Positions 7,922-16,940 of a DNA stretch of 64,000 nt are shown piece after piece. The notes beneath the pieces are model-generated. The model saw only the letters and a program-made list of their open reading frames with translations. It did no database searches and was not told the DNA's origin. This DNA comes from Desulfolinea sp050305405 (GTDB lineage: Bacteria > Chloroflexota > Anaerolineae > Anaerolineales > Villigracilaceae): NCBI GenBank assembly GCA_050305405.1, contig JBNLFG010000005.1, positions 62,001 to 126,000 of the forward strand, given 5' to 3'. The position numbers and the translations under genes were made by a program. Positions within the stretch are counted from its first letter, which is position 1. Every line of letters begins with the position of its first letter.

Positions 7922-8842
7922 TTATAGCAAAATCACTCTGGCTTTTTTTATATCGGCATCAATCTGCGCGAGCAACTCATCCACACCATTGAATTTTTTC
8001 TCCGGTCGCAAATGGTCGATGAATTCAAGGCGTAGCTCTCTCTCGTAGAGATCGCCATCAAAATCAAGCAGATGCGCTTCGATATTGGCTTCTGCTTGAT
8101 CGGGCGTAAAGGTCGGGCGGATACCAACGTTTGTGACGGCGGGATATTTGAGGTCATCGACATAGACGTAGCAAGCGTAGACGCCGTTGGCAGGAATCGC
8201 TTTTTCGGGCGAGATTTCGATATTTGCAGTCGGGATGTTGAGCTTGCGTCCACGCCCATCGCCGTGGATGACGGAGCCGCGCAAAGCGTAGGGATGCCCC
8301 AAAAGCCGTTGAGCAGCGACCACGTTCCCATCCGCGAGCGTTTCGCGCACACGAGATGATGAGAGAATACCCTCGTCATCTCGTAACGGTTCAAAACGCT
8401 GAACTTCATATCCATCTGCCAATCCCATTTTTTGCAGATAAGCAGCGTCACCCTGACGGTTCCTGCCCAGCGCAAAATCGTAGCCGACCAGCAACTTCTT
8501 TATGTCAAGATGCTCTTGCAAATTCGCCAGGAAAGCATCAGGAGAAAGTGCTGCGATTTGCCGGTCGAAGGGGTGTGTGATGAGAAAGTCAACATCACAA
8601 GCTGCCAGTAATTCGGCTTTTTCGTCAGGAGGAGAAAGATATTTGAGTTGCTTACGTTTCCCCAAGACCGCGGCGGGGTGCGGGTAAAAACTAAGTACAA
8701 CGGCAAATGCACCTGTTGCGTGTGCGCCTGCCGTAAGTGCTTTAATAATTTCCTGATGCCCGCGATGGATACCATCAAAGACGCCAATCGTGAGCCAGGT
8801 TTCCCCAAGCGAAATGTTTTTAAGTGAGCGGAGATGGCGCAT
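7922..8842 (-). CDS. ribF: Bifunctional riboflavin kinase / FAD synthetase
   Basis: Makes FMN from riboflavin and FAD from FMN in the cytosol. The N-terminal nucleotidyltransferase has IGVFDGIHRGH, and a second active-site element SSSRVRETL precedes the kinase. The C-terminal riboflavin kinase has GRGRKLNIPTANIEI and PANGVYACYV. I place the start at MRHLRSLKN (8842), giving 306 residues as usual for RibF; the open frame extends 27 codons upstream but those residues do not look like RibF. It lies downstream of truB, the common bacterial order, though with a ~140-base gap. Confidence 0.93.
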   Translation of the reverse strand: MRHLRSLKNISLGETWLTIGVFDGIHRGHQEIIKALTAGAHATGAFAVVLSFYPHPAAVLGKRKQLKYLSPPDEKAELLAACDVDFLITHPFDRQIAALSPDAFLANLQEHLDIKKLLVGYDFALGRNRQGDAAYLQKMGLADGYEVQRFEPLRDDEGILSSSRVRETLADGNVVAAQRLLGHPYALRGSVIHGDGRGRKLNIPTANIEISPEKAIPANGVYACYVYVDDLKYPAVTNVGIRPTFTPDQAEANIEAHLLDFDGDLYERELRLEFIDHLRPEKKFNGVDELLAQIDADIKKARVILL

Positions 8843-8984
8843 AGTGATAGTGAGTGATTCGCTAAAATAATGAGACCCGAAAGGTTTTCTTCGCAAGGAA
8901 AGCGTATGAAGAAAAGGGAGCAATCTTAACGAGAGCGCCTTGAAACCTTTCAGGTCTTTGGAAGTTTATTTAAAAATCGTCAAA

Positions 8985-9905
8985 TTACGAGAAGAAAACT
9001 TTCTTCGGCTGCCACTCCGGCGCGCCATCTTCGCCTTCTTCAAGCTTCAAGAGAGCAACCAATTCGCCCGCTTCGCTAACACCGCGTACCATCTGTTCTG
9101 GATCAGCATCGGGCTCGGCTTTAACACGATGTCCATGACGAACTTGATCGACATCATCAGGGCTCAATTCAACAGCAGGCCAATCACCAAGTGATTCAGC
9201 AGCCGGAATGAGATATTTATACCAGTCGCCTGCTTCAAAGGCTTCTTTCAGCTTGCGCAGCGGCACAGAATCGCGCAGCGAGAAACGTCCGTTTTTCGTA
9301 CGGCGTAAGCCAACCAGATATGCACCACAGCCCAGAACTTCACCGAGATCGTTCGCCAAGGAGCGGATATACGTCCCGGAAGAGCAGTGTACATCCACCA
9401 CGACTTCGGGGTTCGCCCATTCCAAGACTTCAAGGTGATGCACCTGAATGATGCGCGGCTCGAGTTCGACCTCTTCGCCTTTGCGCGCCATATCATAGGC
9501 TTTGCGTCCGTTTACCTTGACAGCAGAATAGGGCGGCGGCACTTGCTCGATCTCACCTTCGAATTTCTTTAATTCTTCTTCGAACTGCTCTTCGGTCACA
9601 TCAATGGTAACTTCATCACGTGTAAAAGTGCCTTCAGCATCGTAGGTATCAGTCGCAGTCCCTAAGCGGATAATCGCCTGATAGCGCTTATCAGAAGCCG
9701 AAATATATTCACTCAAACGCACCGCAGGTCCAACCAAAACAACCAATACACCAGAAGCACGGGGGTCCAAAGTACCGGTATGGCCACAACGCCGGATTCC
9801 AGTACCACGGCGAACAACATTCACAACATCATGCGAAGTCATACCAGTCGGTTTATCAATGACCAGCACACCAGAGATGGCATTTCTTTGATCTTGACTA
9901 CTCAT
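8985..9905 (-). CDS. truB: tRNA pseudouridine(55) synthase
   Basis: Isomerises U55 of tRNA to pseudouridine. A 306-residue protein of the usual length: GVLVIDKPTGMTSHDVV at the N-terminus, then GTLDPRASGVL with catalytic Asp47, YSAVKVNGRKAYDMAR, and CSSGTYIRSLANDLG. A C-terminal PUA-like RNA-binding segment follows (about 240-300). It lies between nrnA and ribF in the translation gene cluster. Confidence 0.95.
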   Translation of the reverse strand: MSSQDQRNAISGVLVIDKPTGMTSHDVVNVVRRGTGIRRCGHTGTLDPRASGVLVVLVGPAVRLSEYISASDKRYQAIIRLGTATDTYDAEGTFTRDEVTIDVTEEQFEEELKKFEGEIEQVPPPYSAVKVNGRKAYDMARKGEEVELEPRIIQVHHLEVLEWANPEVVVDVHCSSGTYIRSLANDLGEVLGCGAYLVGLRRTKNGRFSLRDSVPLRKLKEAFEAGDWYKYLIPAAESLGDWPAVELSPDDVDQVRHGHRVKAEPDADPEQMVRGVSEAGELVALLKLEEGEDGAPEWQPKKVFFS

Positions 9906-9968
9906 AACAGATTTTCCTCCATATCTATTTTTCTAACATATTTGTAAAACTTTTTTCCAAAAATTGCA

Positions 9969-10925
9969 TTATCCAAACAGGATTTCACGTGTCGCGCTCA
10001 AGACCCTATGCTTGACCTCGTCTAAAGAACCTGTGAGTGTCACCCCAGCTGCTGCACGGTGACCGCCGCCCCCAAACGATACCGCCAACTGAGCAACATC
10101 CCAGCTTTCGCCGCGTGCCCGCCACGAAACTTTCACCTTCCCGTGCGGCTGCTCGACAAAAATCAAAGCAATTGGACACTCTTCAATTGCCGACAGGACA
10201 TTAATCAAATCAGCATCATCATTCCCATGATACCCTACTGCCTGACGATCTGCCATAGTCAATACAGCCCATGCCATTTTACCGTCCCGTTCGAGGGTTT
10301 CCAGTCCCGCACCCCAATAACGAGCGGCCTTAAACGAGCGGCTGATCTGTGCCTGATAGTAAAGCGAGGGCAAATCCAATCCCAACTCCATCAATTCGGC
10401 AGCTTGTCGCAATGCAGTCGGGTTCATATTCGAGGTACGGAAACCAAGTGTATCGGTAATCAACCCTGTCAGAAGGGCACCTGCCGCCGCCTTCGTGATA
10501 CGCAATCCCCAGGCAGGGATATGCGCCGTCAGGATCGAGGTCGTCGAGACAGAATCCGATTCAACAAGGTTAAGTTCAGCATATTTTTCGTTGGTGATGT
10601 GGTGGTCGATGTTCAGAGCGGGGGTACCCAAAGGCTGCAAATTTTCATGCACACGTTTAAAATCAGCACAATCTACAGTGATGAATGTATCAATATCCCC
10701 TTCAAACTCAGTCTTCACTAACTCACTACCTTCAAGATGACGAAAAACACTGGGCATGCCATCAGGCAACACCATCTGGACCTTTTTCCCAGCATCCAGT
10801 AGGACAAGTCCTAAACCTAGGATAGAACCCACCGCATCCCCATCGGGGCGGATATGGCCTGTGATCAAAATGGATTCGGCTTCCCCCAAACGCCGCAGAA
10901 TAGATGCGTCGGTGGTTTCAATCAT
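9969..10925 (-). CDS. nrnA: DHH-family oligoribonuclease / pAp phosphatase
   Basis: Degrades short RNA oligonucleotides and dephosphorylates pAp. A 318-residue protein with GHIRPDGDAVGS (motif with D residues binding Mn), VDCADF, the DHH motif in NIDHHITN, and a C-terminal DHHA1 domain ending in GGGGHRAAAG. Length is normal. Its start is 6 bases from the rbfA stop; the infB-rbfA-nrnA-truB order is common in bacteria. Confidence 0.93.
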   Translation of the reverse strand: MIETTDASILRRLGEAESILITGHIRPDGDAVGSILGLGLVLLDAGKKVQMVLPDGMPSVFRHLEGSELVKTEFEGDIDTFITVDCADFKRVHENLQPLGTPALNIDHHITNEKYAELNLVESDSVSTTSILTAHIPAWGLRITKAAAGALLTGLITDTLGFRTSNMNPTALRQAAELMELGLDLPSLYYQAQISRSFKAARYWGAGLETLERDGKMAWAVLTMADRQAVGYHGNDDADLINVLSAIEECPIALIFVEQPHGKVKVSWRARGESWDVAQLAVSFGGGGHRAAAGVTLTGSLDEVKHRVLSATREILFG

Positions 10926-10931
10926 CCCTGA

Positions 10932-11324
10932 TTAGTCTTCTTCTTGTGTATTCTCGTCATTTGTTGCGCGTCGAGCTTCGTTTTTGCGGATATCAGCAAG
11001 GATTTCATCGATCCGGTCAGCTTGCTCCGGGGTTGGATCCCAGTGAAAGCGTATTTGCGGAAAAGAACGCAGGTCCACGCGCCGCGCTAAATTCCGGCGT
11101 ATGAATCCGCTGGCGCTCTCAAGCCCAGCCAAAACTTCGGGGGCACGTTCAACGCCCTCGATGGCAGACACGTAAATATTGGCATACGCCAGCTCACGAT
11201 CAACATTTACGTCGGTAATAAAAATTTGTTGCAATCGCGGATCGCTCAATTCAAAGATGAGCATCTCAGAGAGTTCTCTACGAATACGATCCGCGATGCG
11301 TTGTAAACGAACTTCAGAAGGCAT
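10932..11324 (-). CDS. rbfA: 30S ribosome-binding factor A
   Basis: Assists late maturation of the small ribosomal subunit and the 5' end of 16S rRNA. A 130-residue protein with the KH-like fold signatures QRIADRIRRELSEML at the start and FIRRNLARRVDLRSFPQIRFHWDPTPE near the end. An acidic tail follows. It starts 5 bases after the infB stop and is probably co-transcribed with it. Confidence 0.94.
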   Translation of the reverse strand: MPSEVRLQRIADRIRRELSEMLIFELSDPRLQQIFITDVNVDRELAYANIYVSAIEGVERAPEVLAGLESASGFIRRNLARRVDLRSFPQIRFHWDPTPEQADRIDEILADIRKNEARRATNDENTQEED

Positions 11325-11329
11325 AGTTA

Positions 11330-13117
11330 TTAATCAATCGCTTCTTTTTCAAGGATATAGCATTCCAAAATATCGCCCACCTCGATGTCATGGAAATTCT
11401 TTAAACCGATACCACACTCAAAGCCATCGCGGACTTCGTTAACACGGTCTTTCTCATGGCGCAGGGAGGAAACTTCGCCCTCAAAGAGGGTGTCATCACC
11501 GCGCTTCAGACGCATCTGCGCATTACGACGAATCACGCCACTGCGCACGCGACAGCCTGCGATTTTACCGAGTTTCGAAATCGGGAAGGTTGCCAACACT
11601 TCGGCCTTGCCGATGATCTTCTCAGCAAAAACAGGCTCAAGCATACCTTTAAGCGCTTTTTCGACATCTTCAACAATACGATAGATGATATTGTAAAGAC
11701 GAATGGAAACGCCTTCGCGCTCGGCCAAACGGCGGGCTGTCACATCCGCCTGCACGTTGAAACCGATCACAATCGCATTCGAGGCTGTTGCGAGGGTAAT
11801 GTCGTTCTCGCCGATATTGCCGGTCTCAGCATAAAGCACCTTGATACCGATCTCGCCTGCGCCAAGCTTATTCATCTCACCAACAATTGGATCAAGCGAG
11901 CCTTGTACATCCGCTTTGATAATCAGGCGCAGTTCTTTTGCTTCACCAGCCTGATAGGCAGCGAAAAGGTCTTCAAGTGAAAGGGTCTTCTTTTTAATGG
12001 ATGCCTGTTTCTGTTCTTCGGCATACTGCTTTACACGATAGCGCGCTACCTTTTCAGCTTCAACGATTTCAAAAAGCTGTCCCGCGCTGGGAACTTCGTT
12101 CAAGCCCATCACCGATACCGGTGTAGACGGAGTTGCTTTATCAACCTTGTTGCCGCGATAATCAAACATCGCACGCAAACGTCCATACACACCACCAGCG
12201 ACAACAATATCACCGATCTTCAGCGTCCCGTTTTGGATGAGCAGGGTGGCAACTACACCACGTGCCTTATCCAACTCAGCTTCAATGACTGTCCCGACGA
12301 TCTCGCCATCAGGATTGGAACGAATATCAATATTATCTGAAACCAGAAGGATTGCTTCAAGCAGATCTTCAATGCCCTCTTTATTCAACGCCGAAACAGG
12401 GATGACCATCGTATCGCCACCCCACTCGTCGGGGACAAGTTCATTCTCGCCTAATTGTTTCTTGACCAGCTCAGGGTTGGCATTGCCTTTATCAATCTTA
12501 TTCAGGGCAACAATGATCGGCACGCGTGCTGCTTTGGCATGAGCAATTGCTTCTTTCGTCTGTGGCATCACACCATCATCAGCAGCAACCACCAAAACGA
12601 CAACATCAGCACCTTGGGCACCACGTGCACGCATCGCCGTAAAAGCAGCATGACCAGGGGTGTCAAGGAAAGTAATCGTGCGTCCATCCTGCACAACCTG
12701 ATAGGCACCGATATGTTGGGTGATCCCGCCTGCTTCGCCTGCCTGCACATCCGTATCACGGATCGCATCCAGCAAGGTTGTCTTACCGTGGTCAACATGT
12801 CCCAAGATCGTCACAACCGGAGGCCGATCTTGCAAAGCAGAATCGTCTTCATCAGCGATCATCTGCCGCCAGACAGGCAATTCCCCTTCCGCATCGATCT
12901 CTTCATCCTGTTCACGTTCTAAAACCGCTTCAAAGCCCATATCAGCAGCCACAATCGCCGCTGAATCAAAATCGATTTGCTGATTAATGCTCGCCATCAC
13001 ACCGTTGGTCATCAAAATTTTGATAACATCAATCGGGCTGGAGTCCATGCGTTCTGCCAGATCGCGAACACCGATTCCAGCAGGGATTTCAATTACTTTT
13101 TGTTCATTTTCACTCAT
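11330..13117 (-). CDS. infB: Translation initiation factor IF-2
   Basis: GTPase that brings initiator tRNA to the 30S subunit. The start at 13117 (MSENEQKV) is chosen because AAAGAGGCGG lies ahead of it, giving 595 residues. The N-terminus is short: only one IF2_N module (about 10-60) and none of the long, charged N-domains of E. coli IF2. The G domain has GHVDHGKTTLLD, DTPGHAAF and NKIDKGNANPE; beta-barrel domains II and IV and the EF-P-like domain III follow. The gene is between ylxR and rbfA. Confidence 0.97.
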   Translation of the reverse strand: MSENEQKVIEIPAGIGVRDLAERMDSSPIDVIKILMTNGVMASINQQIDFDSAAIVAADMGFEAVLEREQDEEIDAEGELPVWRQMIADEDDSALQDRPPVVTILGHVDHGKTTLLDAIRDTDVQAGEAGGITQHIGAYQVVQDGRTITFLDTPGHAAFTAMRARGAQGADVVVLVVAADDGVMPQTKEAIAHAKAARVPIIVALNKIDKGNANPELVKKQLGENELVPDEWGGDTMVIPVSALNKEGIEDLLEAILLVSDNIDIRSNPDGEIVGTVIEAELDKARGVVATLLIQNGTLKIGDIVVAGGVYGRLRAMFDYRGNKVDKATPSTPVSVMGLNEVPSAGQLFEIVEAEKVARYRVKQYAEEQKQASIKKKTLSLEDLFAAYQAGEAKELRLIIKADVQGSLDPIVGEMNKLGAGEIGIKVLYAETGNIGENDITLATASNAIVIGFNVQADVTARRLAEREGVSIRLYNIIYRIVEDVEKALKGMLEPVFAEKIIGKAEVLATFPISKLGKIAGCRVRSGVIRRNAQMRLKRGDDTLFEGEVSSLRHEKDRVNEVRDGFECGIGLKNFHDIEVGDILECYILEKEAID

Positions 13118-13160
13118 AAGCCGCCTCTTTTCCATATGATGCCTACATTAGATGATCACA

Positions 13161-13466
13161 TCATGCTTGCTCTTCTTCACTCTCGGCGGGAAGTGTTTGC
13201 ATAAATTCCTGCAATGCTTCCCGCTCTTCTTTTGTTAGATTTGTGCGCAAGGCATTTGGCAAAGCGCCCTTCAAACCACGCTCCCAACATGACAAACGGT
13301 CATGCAGATAAGCGCCGCGTCCAGGCGTTTTACCATTCAAATCAACACGAACCCCCTCTGGGCCGCGTACAACGCGGATCAACGCTCGTTTTGCCAGCGT
13401 CTCGCGGCACCCCACACACGTACGTTGTGGAACATGCCGTCCGCGTCGCAGAGATTTCTTGCTCAC
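13161..13466 (-). CDS. ylxR: YlxR-family RNA-binding protein (DUF448)
   Basis: A 101-residue nucleic-acid-binding protein. The family signature VPQRTCVGCRETLAKRALIRV and the basic loop GKTPGRGAYLHDRLSCW are clear. The C-terminal tail is acidic (EFMQTLPAESEEE). It is normally encoded between nusA and infB, as here; it begins 6 bases after the nusA stop. Confidence 0.93.
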   Translation of the reverse strand: MSKKSLRRGRHVPQRTCVGCRETLAKRALIRVVRGPEGVRVDLNGKTPGRGAYLHDRLSCWERGLKGALPNALRTNLTKEEREALQEFMQTLPAESEEEQA

Positions 13467-13472
13467 CGCAAC

Positions 13473-15329
13473 CTACCAGTCTTCTTCATCCCATTCATTG
13501 GATTTGCGTTTACGTTTTTTCTTCGCAACCACTTCGCCCAACTCAGGATCAAACTCATATTTGACGTATTTTTTCTTCTGCTTCTTCTTCAGCTTTGCGA
13601 TCTCTTCAAGATCAAGCTCTTCTTCGCCGCTTGTCTGGGAAAGCATCTCAGGCTGGACTTCGAAGACTTCTGCCATTGAAGGAACTTCTTCCTCGTCTGA
13701 CTCCGCTTCGTCCTCAGCCTCAACTTGCTCGGCTTCTTCGACAACTTCTTCGCCTTCAGCAGCTTCTTCAGTAACCGCTTCTTCAGCCTCTTCGGCAGCT
13801 TCCTCGCCTTCAACTTCTTCTTCAATTGCGGGGAACTCAATCGCAGCCAAAACCTCGGTAATATTCTCAATTGCCTTCGGGCCAATACCCGGCAAGTTGA
13901 AAACCTGATCGGGGTCAAGGCGCAGCGCCAGCATCAGATCACCAATAGTCTCATATTCTGCTTCAAAGAGAATATTGAAAATATGCTCTTTGAGTTCACT
14001 GTCTGCCAACATCATCTCAAAGGCAGCAGGATGAATATCTGCGCGAGCCTCTGCCAAACGTTCTTGTTCCGCCAGATCGGCTTCTTCCTGAACTTCGATG
14101 GTGCGTTTTTCGACGCGATCCATGAAAGCTGCAATTTGTTGATATTCTTCCGGCCCCAAAGAACGGCCTTCGGTCTTCTTCGCCAGCAAGGCTTCGATCA
14201 CAGGCGCTTCTTCAACCGCCCATGGGAGAATTTCTTTCAACTCTTCGTCGTTCTGGAGCTTATTCAGAGAATCAGCCGCAGCTTCGACCAGGCTCTTGAT
14301 GTCGATGCGCCAACCGGTCAGCTTCGCAGCGAGACGGGCATTCTGCCCATCGCGGCCAATCGCGAGACTGAGTTGATCTTCCTGCACCACAACAGTCGCG
14401 GTACGGGTTGCATCGGGACGATCGGAGAGATAGACGCCGGTTACGCGGGCAGGGCTGATCGCCTTCGAGATGTAAACAACGGGGTCTTGATTCCACTCGA
14501 TAATGTCGATCTTTTCGTTATGCAGTTCGCGCACAATATTCTGGATGCGGACGCCGCGAATACCGACACATGCGCCGACGGGATCGATCCCCTCTTGCAT
14601 GGCAGAAACAGCCACTTTTGCACGGCGACCGGGCTCACGCGAAATACCGCGAATCTCGACCACACCGTGATAAATTTCGGGGACTTCATTTTCAAGCAAA
14701 CGGCGCAAGAAACTACCGTGCCCACGCGAGAGAATGATCTGCGGGCCACGCGGGGTATCTTTCACTTCCAAAATAACCGCACGGACGCGGTCATGAACAC
14801 GGAAGCGCTCACCCGGGATCTTCTGGTTATTCGGCATGGTGCCTTCGGCTTTCATATCCAAGCCGATCGTGACACCGTGGCGTCCGGCAGTTGCCTGCAC
14901 CACACCACTGATGATCTCACCGATCTGGCGCTCGAAGTATTCGGCCTGCACAGCGCGTTCCGCTTCACGGATACGCTGCTGAATGACCTGTCTTGCCGTT
15001 TGCGCGGCAACACGCCCAAAGTTGGACGGGGTCGATTCAACAAGTGCCATACCACCCATCTCTGCTTCGGGGTCCACTTCCTTTGCCTCGTCCAGGGTCG
15101 TTTCGGTGCGTTCATCCTGCACATCTTCCACGATCTCTTTTTCGGCAAAAATGGTCACTTCACCAGTTTGCGGGTCCAATTTAGCGACCACTTCCTGCGC
15201 GCTGGAGGCATTTACTGCCCGCCGATACGCAGAGGCCATAGCAGACTCAATCGCTTCAAGAATCACTTCTTTCGGCAACTGTTTGTCTTCTAATACATCG
15301 TTAAAGGCTTTGATAAAATCGTTCGTCAT
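13473..15329 (-). CDS. nusA: Transcription termination/antitermination factor NusA
   Basis: RNA polymerase accessory factor controlling pausing, termination and antitermination. Start at 15329 (MTNDFIKAF) with an AGGA site 11 bases upstream; the frame opens 25 codons earlier without family similarity. N-terminal polymerase-binding domain (1-130), S1 domain (about 135-200), two KH domains (about 205-345, with VGACVGIRGVRI and LAIGRDGQNARLAAKL), then a helix-hairpin-helix (NLPGIGPKAIENI). Unusual is the last ~130 residues: a Glu-rich acidic run followed by a Lys-rich segment ending in an acidic tip, possibly disordered. rimP, which usually precedes nusA, is absent. Confidence 0.96.
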   Translation of the reverse strand: MTNDFIKAFNDVLEDKQLPKEVILEAIESAMASAYRRAVNASSAQEVVAKLDPQTGEVTIFAEKEIVEDVQDERTETTLDEAKEVDPEAEMGGMALVESTPSNFGRVAAQTARQVIQQRIREAERAVQAEYFERQIGEIISGVVQATAGRHGVTIGLDMKAEGTMPNNQKIPGERFRVHDRVRAVILEVKDTPRGPQIILSRGHGSFLRRLLENEVPEIYHGVVEIRGISREPGRRAKVAVSAMQEGIDPVGACVGIRGVRIQNIVRELHNEKIDIIEWNQDPVVYISKAISPARVTGVYLSDRPDATRTATVVVQEDQLSLAIGRDGQNARLAAKLTGWRIDIKSLVEAAADSLNKLQNDEELKEILPWAVEEAPVIEALLAKKTEGRSLGPEEYQQIAAFMDRVEKRTIEVQEEADLAEQERLAEARADIHPAAFEMMLADSELKEHIFNILFEAEYETIGDLMLALRLDPDQVFNLPGIGPKAIENITEVLAAIEFPAIEEEVEGEEAAEEAEEAVTEEAAEGEEVVEEAEQVEAEDEAESDEEEVPSMAEVFEVQPEMLSQTSGEEELDLEEIAKLKKKQKKKYVKYEFDPELGEVVAKKKRKRKSNEWDEEDW

Positions 15330-15428
15330 AGCTTTCCTACGCTCCCCAAATAATTCTCCATACAAGCAAAAAAGTGGGGGTCGCCCACTTTCCGTTGCTT
15401 TCAATATTGATGCGATTAATGCCGCAAA

Positions 15429-15457
15429 ATTTTAGCACATACTCACAAAAGTAGCAA
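15429..15457 (-). promoter_or_regulatory. Promoter for the nusA-infB cluster
   Basis: On the minus strand, TTGCTA (15457-15452) and TAAAAT (15434-15429) with a 17-bp spacer, about 100 bases ahead of the nusA start. The element overlaps the region where the -35 of the divergent ubiE promoter must lie. Confidence 0.5.
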
Positions 15458-15463
15458 GACGAG

Positions 15464-15469
15464 TATAAT
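15464..15469 (+). promoter_or_regulatory. -10 element of ubiE; mRNA probably leaderless
   Basis: A perfect TATAAT ends only 7 bases before the ATG at 15477, so transcription should begin at or right next to the start codon. No ribosome site precedes the ATG, as expected for a leaderless message. No good -35 hexamer is visible. Confidence 0.5.
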
Positions 15470-15476
15470 AGCCGCC

Positions 15477-16181
15477 ATGTCTACCCCACTGGAATATACT
15501 GGAAAAGAACGCGCTGATCGCGTGCAAAAAATGTTCAGCAAAATCGCGCGCCGTTACGACGTGATGAACAGATTAATGACCGCCGGGCAGGATATCCGCT
15601 GGCGGAAGGAAGTTATCGCTCATGCCCAACTGGAAGCGGACGATACGCTCCTGGACCTCGGGGCTGGCACCGGTGACCTGGCGCGTGAGGCGCTCCGGCA
15701 GCAACCCGCTTCACACCCCATCGCAGCGGATTTCACCCTCGAGATGATGCGTGCCGGTAAAAAACACGGCCACCTGGATTGGTCTACCGCCGACGCATTG
15801 AACCTGCCCTTCTCAGATGAACGCTTCGATGCAATTGTCTCCGGTTTCCTGATGCGCAACGTGACCGATGTGCCACGCGCGCTCAACGAGCAATACCGCG
15901 CTCTGAAACCCGGCGGACGGATCGTGATTCTCGACACCACACGCCCCCGTAAGAATATCCTGACTCCCTTCATTAACATCCACCTAAACTATGTCATCCC
16001 AACTCTCGGGCAATTACTGACCGGCGAACGGGACGCCTACACCTACCTGCCCGACTCGACCAAAGGCTTCCTAAGCGCCGAAGAACTGGCTGCTCACATG
16101 GCAGCCGCTGGCTTCAAAAAGGTCAACTTCTCGGTCAAAATGTTTGGGACGGTGGCGATTCATTGGGGCGCTAAAGCATGA
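15477..16181 (+). CDS. ubiE: Demethylmenaquinone (ubiquinone/menaquinone) C-methyltransferase
   Basis: SAM-dependent methylation of the quinone ring, the last step of menaquinone synthesis. 234 residues. Family signature YDVMNRLMTAGQDIRWRK near the N-terminus, the SAM motif LDLGAGTGDLA, and the C-terminal UbiE pattern YTYLPDSTKGFLSAEEL. In an organism with these respiratory genes the substrate is most likely demethylmenaquinone (inference). Its stop overlaps the start of the next methyltransferase (ATGA). Confidence 0.92.
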   Translation: MSTPLEYTGKERADRVQKMFSKIARRYDVMNRLMTAGQDIRWRKEVIAHAQLEADDTLLDLGAGTGDLAREALRQQPASHPIAADFTLEMMRAGKKHGHLDWSTADALNLPFSDERFDAIVSGFLMRNVTDVPRALNEQYRALKPGGRIVILDTTRPRKNILTPFINIHLNYVIPTLGQLLTGERDAYTYLPDSTKGFLSAEELAAHMAAAGFKKVNFSVKMFGTVAIHWGAKA

Positions 16182-16936
16182 AAAACCGTTCAAACGTCCA
16201 AACCGAGCAACGCGATATGGACAAAGCCGCCCTGCGCGGTGAACCCTCCTACGTTTGGCGCACTGGACAGGAACGCCGCCTGCAGATGATCGTCAACGCT
16301 GCTGGCGAACGTATTAAAGGCGACATTCTCGAAAATGGCTGCGGTGTGGGGATGTACGTAGAACATCTCGCGCCTTTTGGCGGAAAAATTACGGGATTGG
16401 AATATGATTTTGAACGGGCAGCAGAAGCGGGTCAACGTTCGCCGCGCATTATGAATGCCGCAGGCGAAGATCTCCCCTTCCCCGACAATTCCTTCGATCT
16501 GATCCTGAGTCACGAAGTCCTCGAGCATGTCCAAAGCGATGCCGCTGCCATCCGCGAGATGGTGCGTGTGCTGAAATCGGGCGGGCGGGCAACGATCTTT
16601 GTCCCCAATCGCTGGTATCCCTTCGAGACACATGGCATCTACTGGCGTGGCAAGTATCATTTTGGCAACAAGCTTTTTGTCAATTATCTGCCGCGCAAAT
16701 GGCGGGACAAACTCGCCCCGCACGTCGAAATCTATACGCGCCGCGATCTGATGAAACTCTTTGAAGGCCTGCCCGTAAAATTCATCGAGCGGACGGTCAT
16801 CTTTGGCGCCTATGACAATATCATTGCCCGTTTGGGTGCCGTCGGAAAAATACTGCGTGCAATTCTGCAATTTCTGGAGAAGACGCCACTAAAAATCTTT
16901 GGACTATCCCATTTTTGGATCGTAGAGAAAGAATAA
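16178..16936 (+). CDS. Class I SAM-dependent methyltransferase, unknown substrate
   Basis: 252 residues with a Rossmann-type SAM domain (about 45-150): motif I LENGCGVGMYVE, motif II near AAGEDLPFPDNSFDLI, and LSHEVLEHV. The C-terminal ~100 residues hold amphipathic and hydrophobic stretches (VGKILRAILQFLEKTPLKIFG) that may dock on a membrane. It overlaps ubiE by 4 bases and so is translationally coupled to it. This hints at a lipid-soluble substrate but does not prove it. Confidence 0.83.
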   Translation: MKNRSNVQTEQRDMDKAALRGEPSYVWRTGQERRLQMIVNAAGERIKGDILENGCGVGMYVEHLAPFGGKITGLEYDFERAAEAGQRSPRIMNAAGEDLPFPDNSFDLILSHEVLEHVQSDAAAIREMVRVLKSGGRATIFVPNRWYPFETHGIYWRGKYHFGNKLFVNYLPRKWRDKLAPHVEIYTRRDLMKLFEGLPVKFIERTVIFGAYDNIIARLGAVGKILRAILQFLEKTPLKIFGLSHFWIVEKE

Positions 16937-16940
16937 AATC

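Noticed and set aside
10059..10721. A 220-codon open frame antisense to nrnA
   Set aside because: Shadow of the well-supported nrnA; no recognisable protein features.
13725..15293. A 522-codon open frame antisense to nusA
   Set aside because: It lies wholly within nusA on the other strand, its residue composition follows from nusA codon bias, and it shows no domain or ribosome site.
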